From Bacillota bacterium (lineage in GTDB: Bacteria > Bacillota_A > Clostridia > Clostridiales > Clostridiaceae), in NCBI GenBank assembly GCA_021780795.1, contig JAJXYA010000226.1:1-5030 (forward strand): DNA of 5,030 bases, written 5' to 3'. Positions 3,598 through 5,030 of the stretch are shown one piece after another. How positions within the stretch are numbered: position 1 is the first letter of the stretch; each line of letters starts with the position of its first letter. Both the position numbers and the translations under genes were made by a program. The notes below the pieces were generated by a model. That model saw nothing but the letters and a program-made list of their open reading frames with translations, was not told where the DNA came from and ran no database searches.

Positions 3598-5030
3598 TGG
3601 AATTTATTAAATAAAATTTTAGCCAACTTTAAAGAATGTTTTTCAAGGCAAGCTTCATTTAACTGGTTTGTCATTATTATAATTGGTCTTATGTTGCGTT
3701 CAGATTCATTAGGATTAACATCAATAATTCGAGATTTGAATCTTTCGCATAATAGCTATGCTACTATTATACATTTTTTTCATGCTTCTTCATGGACACT
3801 TGAAGGTATTGCAAACAAATGGTGCGGAATTGTTAAAGGCTTCACGCCGATTTATAAAGAAGATGGTGTAACAATTCTTGTTGGTGATGGTGTTAAAGCT
3901 TCAAAAGAGGCTCGTAAGATGCCTGGTGTAAAAAAACTCCATCAAGAATCTGAAAATTCTTCAAAAGGAGAATATATCTTTGGGCATATGTTTGGTGGTA
4001 TAGGCATACTTGCAGGAAATGATTCTAAGATGTTTTGTATTCCTCTTTTTATAAATCTTCAAGATGGTGTAAAAACTATCCGAAGCTGGATACAGCCAGA
4101 AGAAAAACATGAATCTCATATTGTTCAAATGATTCAAAATGGGTTTTCAATAACAAAAGCTTTGGGTGAAAGAACAATTATGCTTTTAGACAGATATTTT
4201 CTTTCTGTGCCTGCGCTTATAGCCTTAAATAATCTGAACAAAGAAAATGGTAGTTCACTAGAGATTGTAACAAAAGCTAAGAAATCTTGTGTTGCTTATG
4301 AACAACCAGGAGAATATAGTGGACACGGACCACACCGCAAAAAAGGAACTTCTATTAAGTTAAACACTTACTTTCAAGAAAAAAAGGAATTTTTTAAAAC
4401 AACAACCGTTAAGATTTATGGCAATAAGCAAGAAGTTAGCTATTATTGCATAAATCTTCTTTGGGGACAAAAATTATATCAAGAATTGCGATTTGTGCTT
4501 GTTGAGTTCAATGGTATAAGTTCTATATTGGTTAGTACAGACCTTAATCTAAATCCAGAAACAATAATAAGACTATATAGCTATCGTTTTAAAATCGAAT
4601 GTACATTTCGTGAACTAAAACAAGTAATTGGTGCCTTTAGTTATCAGTTTTGGAGCAAATCAATGCCAAAGTTAAATAGGTTTAAGAGAAAAAATGAAAT
4701 TGATGCTATTGATAAAATTGATAATGAAAAAGTAAAAGAAAGAATTATATCTACACTAAATGCTGTTGAAATGTATGTTATGTGTAGTTGTATTGCCATA
4801 GGCTTGTTACAAATAATGGCATTAAATTTTTCATCAACTGAATTAAACAACAAAATTTTTAGGTATCTAAGAACACCATCAAAAACTATAGTTTCAGAAG
4901 CAACGGTAGCATGCTACTTACGAAAAAACATTATTCGCATTATGGCTAAAAATGCGGGTTTAAGCATAACTAAAATAATTAAAAATAAACAGGTAGACCC
5001 TTCATCTTATGAGGATCTACAGGTTTCTTA
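3595..5030 (+). CDS. DDE transposase, IS4 superfamily (478 codons, stop cut by edge)
   Basis: Cuts and joins the ends of its insertion sequence. The RNase H-like catalytic triad can be placed: D98 in ILVGDGVKAS, D199 in IMLLDRYFLS, and E335 in YSYRFKIECTFRELK. The last segment matches the IS4 YREK signature exactly (Y328-x2-R331-x3-E335-x6-K342). The 136 residues between D199 and E335 form the beta-rich insertion typical of this superfamily. The N-terminus (residues 1-80) is a helical, partly hydrophobic DNA-binding region. I cannot separate IS4 proper from IS701-like groups. The frame is open over 478 codons with no interruption, and the final two bases are TA, the start of a stop codon, so only one base is missing. 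The start is ATG 3595; upstream in-frame codons reach a TAG at 3577 with no better start. Translation control by the leader hairpin is likely. Confidence 0.9.
   Translation, partial: MWNLLNKILANFKECFSRQASFNWFVIIIIGLMLRSDSLGLTSIIRDLNLSHNSYATIIHFFHASSWTLEGIANKWCGIVKGFTPIYKEDGVTILVGDGVKASKEARKMPGVKKLHQESENSSKGEYIFGHMFGGIGILAGNDSKMFCIPLFINLQDGVKTIRSWIQPEEKHESHIVQMIQNGFSITKALGERTIMLLDRYFLSVPALIALNNLNKENGSSLEIVTKAKKSCVAYEQPGEYSGHGPHRKKGTSIKLNTYFQEKKEFFKTTTVKIYGNKQEVSYYCINLLWGQKLYQELRFVLVEFNGISSILVSTDLNLNPETIIRLYSYRFKIECTFRELKQVIGAFSYQFWSKSMPKLNRFKRKNEIDAIDKIDNEKVKERIISTLNAVEMYVMCSCIAIGLLQIMALNFSSTELNNKIFRYLRTPSKTIVSEATVACYLRKNIIRIMAKNAGLSITKIIKNKQVDPSSYEDLQVS
4993..5020 (+). other. Hairpin at the 3' end of the transposase ORF
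   Basis: GTAGA (4993-4997) pairs with TCTAC (5016-5020), and inside it CCTTCAT pairs with ATGAGG with one bulged base. It lies just before the stop codon. No T-run is visible before the window ends, so it could be the upstream part of a terminator, a transposase-binding structure, or chance. Confidence 0.25.

Larger units (their letters stand above)
3442..5030 (+). mobile_element. IS4-superfamily insertion sequence, right end outside window
   Basis: The transposase ORF defines the element. The left boundary is a proposal: CTGGACAGTCAAAAG at 3442-3456, about 150 bases before the ORF, matches the MITE terminal repeat at 9 of 15 positions (C, GGACA, then C, A, G), and TTTATAAA follows both within a few bases. 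The sequence to its left (GAATTTTTCCTTA) belongs to the SD region of the minus-strand 54-codon ORF, so the junction also fits the gene context. The element appears intact because the transposase is uninterrupted. Confidence 0.55.

Noticed and set aside
4644..4853. Minus-strand 69-codon frame
   Set aside because: Antisense to the transposase C-terminal half, no SD, composition typical of a shadow.
1..5030. CRISPR array, tRNA or rRNA genes
   Set aside because: No regularly spaced repeats, no cloverleaf-like T-loop sequence and no conserved rRNA segments were seen on either strand by eye.

Overview
This is an AT-rich window whose long A/T homopolymers, small genes and Shine-Dalgarno (SD) sites look like a low-GC Firmicute. 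Clostridial-type choline-binding repeats, a DUF960 protein and a Mor-type regulator point to Clostridium sensu lato. That assignment is inferred from the proteins; there is no rRNA or housekeeping marker to fix the species.

From about 3430 down to 190, nearly all coding is on the minus strand and reads as a chain of small accessory genes of prophage or integrated-element style. In transcription order (right to left) they are: a frame-broken 54-codon ORF (3263-3428); an unresolved patch (3120-3262); a 44-codon gene broken by a 125-bp miniature inverted-repeat element and by a one-base shift (2849-3119), followed by a terminator; a DUF960 protein (2471-2776); a Mor-like DNA-binding regulator with its own promoter (2080-2400); a secreted choline-binding-repeat protein (1172-1966); two tightly coupled zinc-ribbon mini-proteins (973-1107 and 764-958); a long hairpin; a 47-residue membrane-anchored-looking peptide (470-613) ending in a terminator; and a 48-residue basic peptide (246-392) ending in a terminator. 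Four of these genes are very short, and most are recognised by a good SD, a sensible start and a following terminator rather than by homology.

From about 3442 to the right edge the window is an insertion sequence. It carries one plus-strand DDE transposase of the IS4 superfamily (3595 to the edge; the last two bases, TA, are the start of its stop codon). Its leader is unusual: a strong SD lies 66 bases upstream of the ATG, and a perfect 10-bp inverted repeat between them would fold the two together. The proposed left end sits directly upstream of the SD of the broken 54-codon ORF, so the insertion would have cut that small-gene chain from its upstream promoter. The right end of the element is outside the window.

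The genes probably form a regulator plus small-effector cargo module (Mor-like activator, DUF960, surface protein, zinc ribbons) that is being eroded at its upstream end by two transposon insertions and two single-base frameshifts. I see no complete, recognisable defence or biosynthetic system. The most interesting items are the transposase leader, the MITE with its perfect target duplication, and the run of undescribed mini-proteins.
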